DNA of 64,000 nt from Myxococcus fulvus (GTDB lineage Bacteria; Myxococcota; Myxococcia; Myxococcales; Myxococcaceae), in the NCBI RefSeq assembly GCF_900111765.1, contig NZ_FOIB01000004.1, positions 434,001 to 498,000 on the forward strand. The letters are read 5' to 3'. The translations under genes were made by a program, and so were the position numbers. Every line of letters begins with the position of its first letter. Positions within the stretch are counted from its first letter, which is position 1. Below the pieces are notes generated by a model. The model did not search any database. It saw only the letters and a program-made list of their open reading frames with translations, and was not told where the DNA came from. Shown piece by piece: positions 18,435-27,153 of this stretch.

Positions 18435-19082
18435 GTGCCGCCCATCCTCCTTGCCTTCCTGCTTGGTCTGTCCCAGGGCCTGCTCCATGCCGTGGGGCCG
18501 GACCATTGCGCCGCCGTGGCGACGCTCGGAACCCTGAACGGGAACCGGCGCAAGGCGGCCATCATCACCGCCTTCCGCTTCGCGCTGGGGCACGCGGCCA
18601 TGCTGGGCGGCATCGCCGCGGTGTGCCTGCTGGCCGGCGTGGGCCTGTCGGAGACCTTCGAGCGCTGGGCCGAAATCTTCGGCGGCGCCGTGCTGGTGGC
18701 GCTCGCCGTCACCGCCCTGCTCTTCCCCAACAGCCTGGACCACGGCCACCCGCACCTGCCCGGCCACGCGAAGGAGCCCCACCAGCACGTGCACACCGTC
18801 AGCACCGCCGCCGGCGCGCTGATGGCCGTCAGCGGCGTGCGCTCGCTGCTGCTCGCCCTGCCCCCGCTGCTCGTCGGCGGCAGCATGAGCCTGGCGGCGT
18901 GGACCTACCTGCCCGGCTTCGCCCTGGGCATTCTCATCGGCATGGGCGCGGTGGGCCTGCTCTTCGCCGAGGGCCTCACCCGCCTCAACGCGCGCATCAC
19001 CGCCTGGGTGCAGCGCGGGGTGGCGCTGGCCTCCGGTGCGCTCGGCCTGTTCTGGATCGGCTCCCGCCTCACGGGCGGCTGA
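18435..19082 (+). CDS. NicO/HupE-like nickel/cobalt transporter family protein
   Basis: 215 residues, GTG start, about six membrane spans. The first span carries HAVGPDH (18-24), the H-x4-DH metal motif of the nickel/cobalt NicO family. A central hydrophilic loop (about 97-118) is rich in His (DHGHPHLPGH, HQHVH). Proteins of this size may act in uptake or efflux; direction and metal are not certain. The divergent His-rich lipoprotein next door supports a metal role. Confidence 0.82.
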   Translation: MPPILLAFLLGLSQGLLHAVGPDHCAAVATLGTLNGNRRKAAIITAFRFALGHAAMLGGIAAVCLLAGVGLSETFERWAEIFGGAVLVALAVTALLFPNSLDHGHPHLPGHAKEPHQHVHTVSTAAGALMAVSGVRSLLLALPPLLVGGSMSLAAWTYLPGFALGILIGMGAVGLLFAEGLTRLNARITAWVQRGVALASGALGLFWIGSRLTGG

Positions 19083-19103
19083 GCGTCTTCCGAGACACCC
19101 TCG

Positions 19104-19133
19104 GGGCGTCCCCTCTCGTCGAGGACGACGCCC
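19104..19133. terminator. Weak hairpin between convergent genes
   Basis: GGGCGTC (19104-19110) pairs with GACGCCC (19127-19133) in the 64-base gap between the transporter and the response regulator. The loop is 16 bases and there is no T-run; a low-confidence terminator. Confidence 0.3.
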
Positions 19134-19146
19134 GGGCCCACGAGAC

Positions 19147-20475
19147 CTACGAGCGCTTCTCCAGGATGCCCAGCGACATCATCGCCACCAGGAACCCGTA
19201 GACGACGTGCTCGGGGCGGTTGGCGAACGCGAGCAGCTCCGCCACCGTGCGGATGCCGTCAATCTTGGGCAGCAGCTCCGCCTCCCACCGCTCCAGCTCC
19301 ACCTCGTTGAACTGGTACGAGGGAGCCACCGCCGGGATGAGCCGGTCCTCGGGCTGCAACAGCCTGCGCAGGCGCTCCGGCTTGTAGAGCTTCTTGATGC
19401 CGCGGACGATGAGGTTGCCGGGGTGCACGTCCAGCTTGATGGACTCCGCGCTGGCCTTCTCCCGGAAGCTCATCACGTACGTGGCCTCGTCCCAGGCGAA
19501 GAGCGAGTAGATGACCGCCTTGACCTGCTGGCCCACGTAGTACAGCCGCTCGGTGTCCTTGAGCAGCCCGCGCTCCACCAGCACGTCGCCGGTGCGGCGG
19601 TTGGTCTGCGCCGCCACGGCGGAGGCGTCCTGGAGCTGCTCGGGCTTTATCTTCCCCACGCGCACCAGGAACTGGCCGAAGCGGTCCGCGAGCAGGTTGG
19701 AGAGGGCGAACACCGGCATGCCCTTCTCGAAGTAGACGACCTTCTTCACCTTGCCCTTCTGGATGCCCAGCTCGCCCGTCTCCCGGGACAGGTAGTAGGC
19801 GGTGAGCAGCGAGGGCAGGTTGTCCTTCAGCTCGCCCCGGCGGCTGCCCGGCGCGCCCGAGCCCGGGGGCGGCTGGTCCGGAGGACGGCCCGGCGTGGGC
19901 GGCCGCACCTGGGTGGCCGGCACCTTCTGCATGGGGCTGGCGGTGAGGTTGGCGCCGCGAATCTCCGCGGTGATGTTGCCGCCGCCCGTCACCTTGATGC
20001 GGCCCGTCAGCTCCATGACGTCCTGGGGGCCCTCCTCCTCCACGTCGATGTCCAGCTCCACCTCGAAGGCGTCCTGGAGCGAGCCCGCGGGCGGGGCCTT
20101 CTTCTCGGGGGCGAGGACCTTGGTGACGGCCTCCAGCAGCTTCTGCGCCTCGAAGGGTTTCTCGAAGTAGCCGGCCGCCTGGTACTTCTGGCGCGCCTCC
20201 AGCGCGTGCTTGCCGCCCTTGAAGACGCCGGTGATGAAGAGCAACGGCAGCTGCGGGTTGTCCTTGCGCAGCGCGTCCGCCAGCGGATAGCCCATCATGT
20301 CCGGCAGCAGGATGTCCAAGACGGCCGCGCCGGGAGGATGCGCCTTGGCCACCTCGATGGCCTGCTTGCCGCGGCTGGCGCCGACGACCTCGTAGCCCGC
20401 GTCCTCGAAGAGCTGCGTGAGGAGGGAGAGAAGCTCCGGGTTGTCATCGACGACGAGGATTCTGGGGGCGGCCAT
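19147..20475 (-). CDS. Response regulator with C-terminal DUF4388 domain
   Basis: 442 residues from the ATG at 20475. Residues 1-120 are a complete receiver: acidic D10/D11, phosphoacceptor D54 (LDILLPDMMG), T82 and the KP pair (K106). An acidic and then Pro/Gly-rich linker (~130-215) follows. The C-terminal ~220 residues resemble DUF4388 (PATAN-like): LLTAYYLSRETGELGI, VYFEKGMPVFALSN and FGQFLVRVGKI. This combination is frequent in Myxococcus, where it relates to motility and regulatory networks rather than DNA binding. No kinase gene is adjacent. Confidence 0.88.
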   Translation of the reverse strand: MAAPRILVVDDNPELLSLLTQLFEDAGYEVVGASRGKQAIEVAKAHPPGAAVLDILLPDMMGYPLADALRKDNPQLPLLFITGVFKGGKHALEARQKYQAAGYFEKPFEAQKLLEAVTKVLAPEKKAPPAGSLQDAFEVELDIDVEEEGPQDVMELTGRIKVTGGGNITAEIRGANLTASPMQKVPATQVRPPTPGRPPDQPPPGSGAPGSRRGELKDNLPSLLTAYYLSRETGELGIQKGKVKKVVYFEKGMPVFALSNLLADRFGQFLVRVGKIKPEQLQDASAVAAQTNRRTGDVLVERGLLKDTERLYYVGQQVKAVIYSLFAWDEATYVMSFREKASAESIKLDVHPGNLIVRGIKKLYKPERLRRLLQPEDRLIPAVAPSYQFNEVELERWEAELLPKIDGIRTVAELLAFANRPEHVVYGFLVAMMSLGILEKRS

Positions 20476-20589
20476 CGCGGGCCGTACGCTACCAGATGCC
20501 AGCCAGGGGGTGGGACAATCTACCCCCGGGTTCCCCTTTCCACGGTGGATGCATCTGTGCCGCCGGGCGGTTAGGGTGACGACCCCGTC

Positions 20590-20973
20590 ATGGCCTCTCT
20601 CCGTCACCTGTTCCGTGCCCGGACCCTCGGTCTGCTGGCGTGCCTGTCCCTCGTGTCCCCCGCGCTCGCGTGGGCCCAGTCCGCCGAGGACGCGGGCGCC
20701 GACGGGGGCATCATCATCCCCCTGCCGGACGCCTCCTCCGGCGAGGGCGGACCGGACCGCGACAACCCGGAGGGCGAGGACGGCACCGGGCGGGTGAACA
20801 CCGTCTGCCGTCACAGCGGCGACTGTTCGGCGCGCTTCACCTGCGACGACGGGAAGTGCCGTTACACGGGTGTGCGCAAGGCGGAGCAGGTAGGCTGTCT
20901 GATGGGCGCGGAGGGTGCGCTGGTGCTGGTGGGTCTGGCGGGACTGGCCCGGCCCCGGCGCAACCGAGGATAG
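20590..20973 (+). CDS. Small MYXO-CTERM secreted protein
   Basis: 127 residues. The signal peptide ends near ALAWAQ (about 30). A DAGADGG linker is followed by four cysteines in a C-x5-C...C-x4-C arrangement (CRHSGDCSARFTCDDGKC). The end is a MYXO-CTERM tail: VGC, a hydrophobic span and RPRRNRG, the signal expected to be cut at the cysteine and anchored at the surface of myxobacteria. It resembles a small family named after M. xanthus MXAN_6627.5, from memory. It lies 11 bases before the methyltransferase gene. Confidence 0.75.
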   Translation: MASLRHLFRARTLGLLACLSLVSPALAWAQSAEDAGADGGIIIPLPDASSGEGGPDRDNPEGEDGTGRVNTVCRHSGDCSARFTCDDGKCRYTGVRKAEQVGCLMGAEGALVLVGLAGLARPRRNRG

Positions 20974-20984
20974 GGGACGCGTGC

Positions 20985-22028
20985 ATGCGGCTGGGCCTCA
21001 AGGCGGACAACCTGCTGGAGCGCGTGGCGGACTGGCTCAACCTGGCCCCCAAGCCCCTGGCCCATGCCTTCTTCGGGATGATGGCCTCGCGCACGCTGAT
21101 GGCGGGGGTGCGGCTGGGGGTGTACGGCGCGCTGGCGGACGGCGCGGCGACCTCCGAGGCGCTGGCCGCCCGGCTGAAGCTGTCCCCCGAGGGGATGCGC
21201 TCGCTGTTGGAGGCCCTCATCGCCTGTGAGGCGGTGGAGCGTCAGCGCGACGGCCGCTACCGGCTGGCGCCCCGCTCGAAGCGGTGGCTGGACCCGCGCT
21301 CGCCCCAGTACGTGGGGGCGTTCCTGGAGTTCAACTACGCGCAGTGGGACTGGTGGAGCCAGGTGGAGGGCGTGGTGCGCACGGGCGAGGCGGTGGACAT
21401 CCACGGCTTCGCCCCCGAGGACCCGCGCTGGCGTGACTACATCCACGCCATGCACCAGCTCGCCCGGCTGGCGGCCCCCGAGGTGACGAGCGCCATCCCC
21501 CTGCCCCGGGGCGCGAAGACGCTGCTGGATTTGGGCGGGGCGCACGGCTGGTTCGCGGCGGAGATGTGCCGACGCAACCGGGGCCTGAAGGCGACGGTGC
21601 TGGATTTGGAGGGCAGCGTGCGCGTGGGGCGGGACATCATCGCCTGCGCGGGGTTGAGCCACCTGGTCACCCACCAGGCCGGGGACATCCTCACCGCGGA
21701 CCTGGGCGGCCCGTATGACGGGGTGCTGCTGTTCCAGGTGATGCACCACCTGACGCCCGCGCAGAACGTGGCGCTCCTGCGCCGCATCCGGGGGGCGCTG
21801 GCGCCCAAGGGGACGCTGGCGGTGCTCGAGTACCTGCGCGAGGACATCCAGGACCCCTCCAGCTCCGCGCCGCTCATCGGCCTGCACTACTTCGTGACGT
21901 CGGGCGCGGCGGCGTACACGCCGGCCGAGGTGGAGGGCTTCCTGGACGACGCGGGCTATCGCATCGAGAGCAGCCGGCCCATCCGCCACCTGCCCCTGCA
22001 GACGCTGCACGTGGCGCGGCTCGACTGA
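20985..22028 (+). CDS. Class I SAM-dependent methyltransferase (O-methyltransferase family 2 type)
   Basis: 347 residues from the ATG at 20985, with AGGGGA upstream. Residues ~20-90 form a winged-helix dimerisation part (LAHAFFGMMASRTLMAGVRLGVYGAL, typical of plant-like small-molecule methyltransferases). The SAM-binding motif I is LLDLGGAHGW (about 178-187), followed by VLDLEG and a DGVLLFQVMHHL motif. These enzymes methylate small phenols, quinones or polyketides; the substrate is unknown. It lies 75 bases upstream of the HAD-UbiA gene and may share its transcript. Confidence 0.85.
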   Translation: MRLGLKADNLLERVADWLNLAPKPLAHAFFGMMASRTLMAGVRLGVYGALADGAATSEALAARLKLSPEGMRSLLEALIACEAVERQRDGRYRLAPRSKRWLDPRSPQYVGAFLEFNYAQWDWWSQVEGVVRTGEAVDIHGFAPEDPRWRDYIHAMHQLARLAAPEVTSAIPLPRGAKTLLDLGGAHGWFAAEMCRRNRGLKATVLDLEGSVRVGRDIIACAGLSHLVTHQAGDILTADLGGPYDGVLLFQVMHHLTPAQNVALLRRIRGALAPKGTLAVLEYLREDIQDPSSSAPLIGLHYFVTSGAAAYTPAEVEGFLDDAGYRIESSRPIRHLPLQTLHVARLD

Positions 22029-22103
22029 GTCTCGTCCGGGCGGGCACGTCCTTCTGCCCCCTGGAGAAGGCGCCGATGGGCTACCCTGCGCCTCCCGTTG
22101 CCC

Positions 22104-23549
22104 ATGGTTCCCGAGACTCCCCTCTCCGCTGACTCGCCAGACGTGGCGCTCGCCGTCGACCTCGACGGGACGCTGGTGCGCACCGACACGCTGCACGAGA
22201 ACCTGCTCGTCCTCTTCAAGCGCGCGCCCTGGCTGGTGCTCCTGCTGCCCCTGTGGGTCCTCAAGGGCAAGGCGTACTTCAAGGCGGAGGTGGCCCGGCG
22301 GGCCGCGCTGGACGCCTCGCTCTTGCCGTACAACGAGGAGCTGCTCGGCTTCCTCCAGGAGGAGAAGGCGCGCGGGCGCAGGCTGGTGCTCGCCACCGCG
22401 GCGGACCAGCGCATCGCGCAGGCTGTGGCCTCGCACCTGGGGCTGTTCGCCGAGGTGCACGCGAGCGACGGCCAGGAGAACCTGTCCGGGGCACGCAAGC
22501 TCGCGAAGCTGAAGGCGTCGCTCGGCACGTTCGACTACGCGGGCAACGACGCGGTGGACGTGCCCTTGTGGCGCGAGTCGCGGCAGGTGGTGGTGGTGCA
22601 CGCGCCCTCGGGCGTGCTGAAGCAGGCGCACGGGCTGGGGCGCGCCGTGCACCGCGTCTTCGAGAAGCCGAAGACCTCCCCCCGCGTCTGGGTGAAGGCC
22701 CTGCGCGTGCACCAGTGGGCGAAGAACGCGCTGGTGTTCGTGCCGCTGCTCGCCGCGCACAAGGCCGCGTCGTTGGATTTGCTGCTCAAGGCGGTGCTGG
22801 GCTTCGCGGCCTTCAGCCTGTGCGCATCCAGCGTGTACGTGCTCAATGACCTGCTGGATTTGGACTCCGACCGGCGGCACCCGACGAAGAAGAACCGCCC
22901 GTTCGCGGCGTGCACGCTGCCGGTGAGCGTGGGCGTGGTGATGGCGCCCTTGCTGCTGCTGGCGGGCGCGGCGGTGTGTCTGTTGTTGCCGCCCGCCTTC
23001 GCGGCGCTCCTGGCGACGTACTACGCGTTGACGCTGGCGTACTCGCTGAGGCTCAAGCAGGTGGTGATGCTGGACGTGCTGGTGCTGGCGGGCCTGTACA
23101 CGGTGCGCATCTTCGGCGGCTCGCTGGCGGTGGGCGTGCCCACGTCGAGCTGGCTGTTGATGTTCAGCACGTTCCTGTTCCTGTCGCTGGCGCTGGTGAA
23201 GCGGCTGTCCGAGGTGCGCCGGCTGCGGCTGTCCAACGAGACGTCCGCGCACGGGCGCGGCTACCTGGCGCAGGACTACGAGCAGCTGGCCAGCCTGGGC
23301 GCGGCGGCGGGCCAGGTGTCGGTGCTGGTGCTGGCGCTGTACATCACCTCCAAGGAGGTGACGGTGTACTACGACCACCCCGAGCGGCTGTGGTTGCTCT
23401 GCCCGGTGATGCTGTACTGGGTGGGCCGCATCTGGGTGCTGGCGCATCGCGGGCAGGTGAACGAGGACCCGCTCGTCTTCGCGCTGAGGGACCGGGTGAG
23501 CTACGCGGTGGGGCTGGTCGCGGCCCTGGTGCTGTGGGCGGCCACGTGA
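22104..23549 (+). CDS. HAD-UbiA fusion: polyprenyl-phosphate phosphoribosyltransferase-like protein
   Basis: 481 residues from the ATG at 22104; a TTG two codons earlier is an alternative, neither with a clear ribosome site. Residues ~1-195 are a HAD hydrolase (DLDGTLVRTD, ATAADQR, GNDAVDV). Residues ~200-481 are a UbiA-family prenyltransferase with about eight spans and a NDLLDLDSDRRHP metal/diphosphate motif. With the DprE1- and DprE2-like genes directly downstream it matches decaprenyl-phosphate phosphoribose synthesis (the Rv3806c-type step). The HAD part could be the phosphatase that removes the 5'-phosphate, done by a separate protein in mycobacteria. That role is inference. Confidence 0.88.
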   Translation: MVPETPLSADSPDVALAVDLDGTLVRTDTLHENLLVLFKRAPWLVLLLPLWVLKGKAYFKAEVARRAALDASLLPYNEELLGFLQEEKARGRRLVLATAADQRIAQAVASHLGLFAEVHASDGQENLSGARKLAKLKASLGTFDYAGNDAVDVPLWRESRQVVVVHAPSGVLKQAHGLGRAVHRVFEKPKTSPRVWVKALRVHQWAKNALVFVPLLAAHKAASLDLLLKAVLGFAAFSLCASSVYVLNDLLDLDSDRRHPTKKNRPFAACTLPVSVGVVMAPLLLLAGAAVCLLLPPAFAALLATYYALTLAYSLRLKQVVMLDVLVLAGLYTVRIFGGSLAVGVPTSSWLLMFSTFLFLSLALVKRLSEVRRLRLSNETSAHGRGYLAQDYEQLASLGAAAGQVSVLVLALYITSKEVTVYYDHPERLWLLCPVMLYWVGRIWVLAHRGQVNEDPLVFALRDRVSYAVGLVAALVLWAAT

Positions 23550-23562
23550 GAGGGCTTGCGCG

Positions 23563-24954
23563 ATGAAGGCACTGGAGTCCTGGGGACGCTATCCCCGAGT
23601 CGAGCAGCGCACGCACGCGCTGACGTGGCGCTCGGACGCGCTGCCCGAGGTGTCCGGCGCGGTGCTGCCGCACGGGCTGGGGCGCAGCTACGGCGACTCG
23701 TGTCTGAACGGGGGCGGCACGCTGCTCATGACGTCGGGGCTGGACCGGCTCATCGCGTTCGACGCGGCGACGGGCGTGGTGCGCTGCGAGGCGGGGGTGT
23801 CGCTGGACACGCTCTTGCGCCTGGCGGTGCCGCGCGGCTGGTTCCTGCCGGTGACGCCGGGCACCAAGTACGTGACGGTGGGCGGCGCCATCGCCAACGA
23901 CGTGCACGGCAAGAACCACCACCGTGGCGGGACGTTCGGCCGGTACGTGCGCCGCTTCGAGCTCTTGCGCTCGGATGGCAGCCGCCGGGTGTGCGCGCCG
24001 GACGAGAACCCGGACTGGTACGGGGCGACGATTGGCGGCCTGGGGCTCACGGGGCTCATCACGTGGGCGGAGGTGCAGCTCAAGCCCATCAGCAACCCGT
24101 TCGTGTTGCAGGAGACGGTGCCCTTCGGGAACCTGGATGAGTTCCTGGTCGTGGCGCGCGAGTCCGAGGCGGACCACGAGTTCACCATGGCGTGGGTGGA
24201 CTGTCTGGCGCGGGGTCGGAAGCTGGGGCGCGGGCTCCTGTACCGGGGCAACTTCGCGCCGCCGCAGTTCGACCGGCTGCCGTTGGCCAAGAGCCACCTG
24301 TCGCACGGCATGGGGCTGGCGGTGCCCATGGACATGCCGGCGTTCTGCCTCAACCGGCTGTCGGTGTCGGCTTTCAACTGGCTGTACTTCCACCGGCAGA
24401 ACGGCAAGCCGAAGCAGCGGCTGACGCACTACGACCCGTTCTTCTATCCGCTGGATGCCATCTACGGCTGGAATCGCATCTACGGTCGGAAGGGCTTCCT
24501 CCAGTTCCAGTGCGTGGTGCCGTACGCGACGGCGCGCGACGCGCTGAAGGAAATCCTGGAGCGCAGCTCGCGCGGCGCGCTGCCCAGCTTCCTGTCGGTG
24601 TTGAAGACCTTCGGCGACCTGCCGTCGCCGGGGTGGCTGTCGTTCCCGCGCCAGGGTGTGACGCTGGCCATGGACTTCGCCAACCGGGGGGAGAAGACGT
24701 ACCGGTTGGTGGAGGACCTGGACAAGCTCACGCGCGAGGCGGGCGGCGCGGTGTATCCGGCGAAGGACGCGCGGATGAGCCCGGAGAGCTTCGCGGCGTA
24801 CTTCCCGCGCCGCGCGGAGTTCGCGGGCTACATCGACCCGGCCTTCTCCTCGTCCTTCTGGCGGCGGATGAACCCGGTGGCCCTGCCCTTCTCGCTGGAG
24901 TCGGAGCGGAAGGGTGGAGCCGCCGCGCCGCAATCCCTGCTTGCGCTTCGCTGA
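23563..24954 (+). CDS. FAD-linked oxidase, DprE1-like (polyprenylphosphoryl-ribose 2-oxidase)
   Basis: 463 residues, similar in size to mycobacterial DprE1. The FAD-binding part includes LPHGLGRSYGDSCLN and TVGGAIANDVHGKNHHRGGTFG-type motifs that closely resemble DprE1. DprE1 oxidises the 2-OH of polyprenylphosphoryl-D-ribose to a keto intermediate. It is 13 bases behind the HAD-UbiA gene and 24 before a DprE2-like reductase, the same pairing as in the mycobacterial DPA pathway. It has no signal peptide; the enzyme is expected at the cytoplasmic membrane face. Confidence 0.9.
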   Translation: MKALESWGRYPRVEQRTHALTWRSDALPEVSGAVLPHGLGRSYGDSCLNGGGTLLMTSGLDRLIAFDAATGVVRCEAGVSLDTLLRLAVPRGWFLPVTPGTKYVTVGGAIANDVHGKNHHRGGTFGRYVRRFELLRSDGSRRVCAPDENPDWYGATIGGLGLTGLITWAEVQLKPISNPFVLQETVPFGNLDEFLVVARESEADHEFTMAWVDCLARGRKLGRGLLYRGNFAPPQFDRLPLAKSHLSHGMGLAVPMDMPAFCLNRLSVSAFNWLYFHRQNGKPKQRLTHYDPFFYPLDAIYGWNRIYGRKGFLQFQCVVPYATARDALKEILERSSRGALPSFLSVLKTFGDLPSPGWLSFPRQGVTLAMDFANRGEKTYRLVEDLDKLTREAGGAVYPAKDARMSPESFAAYFPRRAEFAGYIDPAFSSSFWRRMNPVALPFSLESERKGGAAAPQSLLALR

Positions 24955-24978
24955 CCCCTCTTCGAGATTCCAAGCCCC

Positions 24979-25716
24979 ATGAAGAAAGTGCTCGTCCTCG
25001 GCGCCACCAGCGCCATTGCCCAGGCGACGGTGAGACTGCTCGCCGCGCGCGGTGCCTCGCTGTACCTGGTGGGCCGCAACGTGGAGAACCTGGACGCGGT
25101 GGCGAAGGATGCCGCCACGCGGGGCGCCGCGAAGGTGGAGTCGAAGGCGCTCGACCTGAATGACTTCAGCGCGCACGAGGCGCTGGTGGACGGGGCGTTC
25201 CAGGCGCTGGGCGGGCTGGATGGCGTGGTGCTGGCGCACGGAGTGCTGGGAGACCAGACGGAGGCGCAGCGCTCGTGGGCGGCGACGGAGGCGGTGCTGC
25301 GCACCAACTTCCTGAGCGCGGTGTCCTTGCTGACGGCGCTGGCGAACCGCTTCGAGGCGCAGAAGGCGGGCACGCTGGTGGTGATTTCGTCGGTGGCGGG
25401 AGACCGCGGCCGGCAGAGCAACTACGTGTACGGCGCGTCGAAGGGCGCGCTGAACGTGTTCCTGCAGGGCCTGCGCAACCGGCTGGCGAAGTCCAACGTC
25501 GCGGTGGTGACGGTGAAGCCGGGCTTCGTGGACACGCCGATGACGGCGCACATCCCGAAGAACAAGCTGTTCGCTTCGCCGGAGAAGGTGGCGCGCGGAC
25601 TCCTGAGCGCGGCGGACGGACGCAAGAACGAGGTCTACGTCCCCGGCATCTGGGCGCTCATCATGCTCATCATCAAGAGCATCCCGGAATCCGTGTTCAA
25701 GAAGTTGAAGCTCTAG
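24979..25716 (+). CDS. Short-chain reductase, DprE2-like
   Basis: 245 residues. NAD(P)-binding GATSAIAQAT (9-18) and catalytic YxxxK (YGASK, near 153) are intact, and the C-terminal hydrophobic helix (WALIMLIIKSIPESVFKKLKL) is like that of DprE2. DprE2 reduces the keto-sugar made by DprE1, completing epimerisation of the ribose to arabinose on the polyprenyl carrier. It is the third gene of this operon. The Shine-Dalgarno is weak. Confidence 0.9.
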   Translation: MKKVLVLGATSAIAQATVRLLAARGASLYLVGRNVENLDAVAKDAATRGAAKVESKALDLNDFSAHEALVDGAFQALGGLDGVVLAHGVLGDQTEAQRSWAATEAVLRTNFLSAVSLLTALANRFEAQKAGTLVVISSVAGDRGRQSNYVYGASKGALNVFLQGLRNRLAKSNVAVVTVKPGFVDTPMTAHIPKNKLFASPEKVARGLLSAADGRKNEVYVPGIWALIMLIIKSIPESVFKKLKL

Positions 25717-25780
25717 CTGTAAACGGACGCCGGGAGCGGCGCTGCTTGTCGGACGGGCCTGCTCTCTCCACAGTCGGGGC

Positions 25781-25969
25781 ATGGCCTACGGCAAACGCGA
25801 GACAAAGGGTGTCGCGACCCTCGCCGACATCGAGGCTCTGCGCGAGGGCCACTGGAGCGAGGTGGCCGTCCATCACGAGCACGAGGACCTCATCCGCGTA
25901 CCGCCCTTCGAGGACGTGGCGCTGCGCTGGAGCTGGCTGTGGCGCTCGCTCCAGCGTCCCTTGCCGTGA
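25781..25969 (+). CDS. Small hypothetical protein
   Basis: 62 residues between two larger genes. It opens with ATG behind a short GGGG and ends 3 bases before the convergent aldo-keto reductase stop. It carries acidic (HHEHED) and Trp-rich (WSWLWRSL) segments but no signal peptide or known domain. It could be a real small gene or chance coding in GC-rich DNA. Confidence 0.4.
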   Translation: MAYGKRETKGVATLADIEALREGHWSEVAVHHEHEDLIRVPPFEDVALRWSWLWRSLQRPLP

Positions 25970-25972
25970 GGC

Positions 25973-27088
25973 TCAGCGCGCCGCCGGGCGGAACCACGTG
26001 GGCTCCGCTCGCACGGACGTCCCGCCCGTGAACATGCCGCTGGTGAAGAACTCGTTCTCGAAGAAGTGATACGGGTGGACGAGCTCCGGACGGCTCGCCG
26101 CCTCCAGCTTCGCCGCCTGCGCCTCCGGAATCACCACGTCCAGCGCGCGCAGGTTCGCCTCCAGCTGCTCCGGCTTCGTCGCCCCGATGATGGTCGACGC
26201 CACGCCCGGCCGCCGCGTCACCCACGCCAACGCCACCTGCGCCGGCGGCCTGTCCAGCTCCCTCGCCACCTCCAGCAGCGCCTCCACGATGCCCCAGTTG
26301 CGGTCCGTGAAGAGCTTCTCGAACCCAGGGTTGCCGCCCCCCTGGATGGCCGCCACCCGCCCATCCCCCTTCACCACGCCCCGCTCCCGCGTGTACTTGC
26401 CCGACAACAACCCCGAGGCCAGCGGACTCCACGGCGTGATGCTCGCCCCCAGCTGCAACGCGGCCGGGATGTGCTCGCGCTCGATGTTGCGCTCCACCAG
26501 CGAGTACTCGAGCTGCAACGCGGCCACCCGCTCCCACCCCTCCTTCTCCGCCAGCGTCTGCGCCCGCGCGAAGTACCAGGCCGGCACGTCCGAGAGCCCG
26601 ATGTACCGGACCTTCCCCGAGCGCACGAGGTCCGTCATCGTGGACATCACCTCCTCGAGCGGCGTGATTCCGTCCCACGCGTGCAGCCAGTACAGGTCCA
26701 CGTAGTCCGTCTTCAACCGACGCAGCGACGCCTCCAGCGAGCGCCGGAGGTTCTTCCGCCCATTGCCGCCCGCGTTCGGGTCCCCGGGAATCGTATTGAT
26801 GGTGAACTTCGTCGCGATGACGGCGCTGTCCCGCCCGCCGTTCCGCGCGAAGTAGTCCCCGATGATTTCCTCGCTCGTGCCGCCCGTGTACCCATCCGCC
26901 GTGTCGATGAAGTTGCCGCCCGCCTCCAGGTAGCGGGCCAGCAACCGGTGCGCCGTGTCCTTGGGGCTGCCCCAGCCCCACTCCGTGCCGAACGTCATGG
27001 CCCCCAGCGCGAGCGGGCTCACCCGCAGGCCCGAGCGGCCCAGCAGGTGGTACCGCGACAGCGTGTCGATGCGGTTCGTCGTCGTCAT
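25973..27088 (-). CDS. Aldo/keto reductase
   Basis: 371 residues from the ATG at 27088, with GGAGG upstream. The AKR barrel is complete: FIDTADGYTGG (catalytic Asp and Tyr), IATKF (Lys), DLYWLHAWD (His), RYIGLSD and a C-terminal VASTIIGATKPEQLEAN NADPH-binding strand. It reduces aldehydes or ketones with NADPH; the substrate is unknown. It is divergent from a LysR gene, with inverted repeats in the 90-base gap, so it is probably that regulator's target. Confidence 0.92.
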   Translation of the reverse strand: MTTTNRIDTLSRYHLLGRSGLRVSPLALGAMTFGTEWGWGSPKDTAHRLLARYLEAGGNFIDTADGYTGGTSEEIIGDYFARNGGRDSAVIATKFTINTIPGDPNAGGNGRKNLRRSLEASLRRLKTDYVDLYWLHAWDGITPLEEVMSTMTDLVRSGKVRYIGLSDVPAWYFARAQTLAEKEGWERVAALQLEYSLVERNIEREHIPAALQLGASITPWSPLASGLLSGKYTRERGVVKGDGRVAAIQGGGNPGFEKLFTDRNWGIVEALLEVARELDRPPAQVALAWVTRRPGVASTIIGATKPEQLEANLRALDVVIPEAQAAKLEAASRPELVHPYHFFENEFFTSGMFTGGTSVRAEPTWFRPAAR

Positions 27089-27128
27089 GCGTGCCTCCGT
27101 GGATGACCTCAAACTGCCGCCCACGGGC

Positions 27129-27149
27129 TTTCTGGAGAAGAGACAGAAA
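27129..27149. promoter_or_regulatory. LysR-type operator between the aldo/keto reductase and LysR genes
   Basis: TTTCTG-N9-CAGAAA is a perfect 6-9-6 inverted repeat containing a T-N11-A core (T27133, A27145), the classic LysR-box layout, in the divergent 90-base gap. Confidence 0.6.
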
Positions 27150-27153
27150 TCGC

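Noticed and set aside
20862..23447. Long minus-strand frame opposite the methyltransferase and HAD-UbiA genes
   Set aside because: Composition is His/Arg/Gln-rich and unstructured; the + strand carries recognised enzymes over the same stretch.
23344..25782. Long minus-strand frame opposite dprE1/dprE2-like genes
   Set aside because: Same reason: antisense shadow, no coherent motif, strong coding signal on the other strand.
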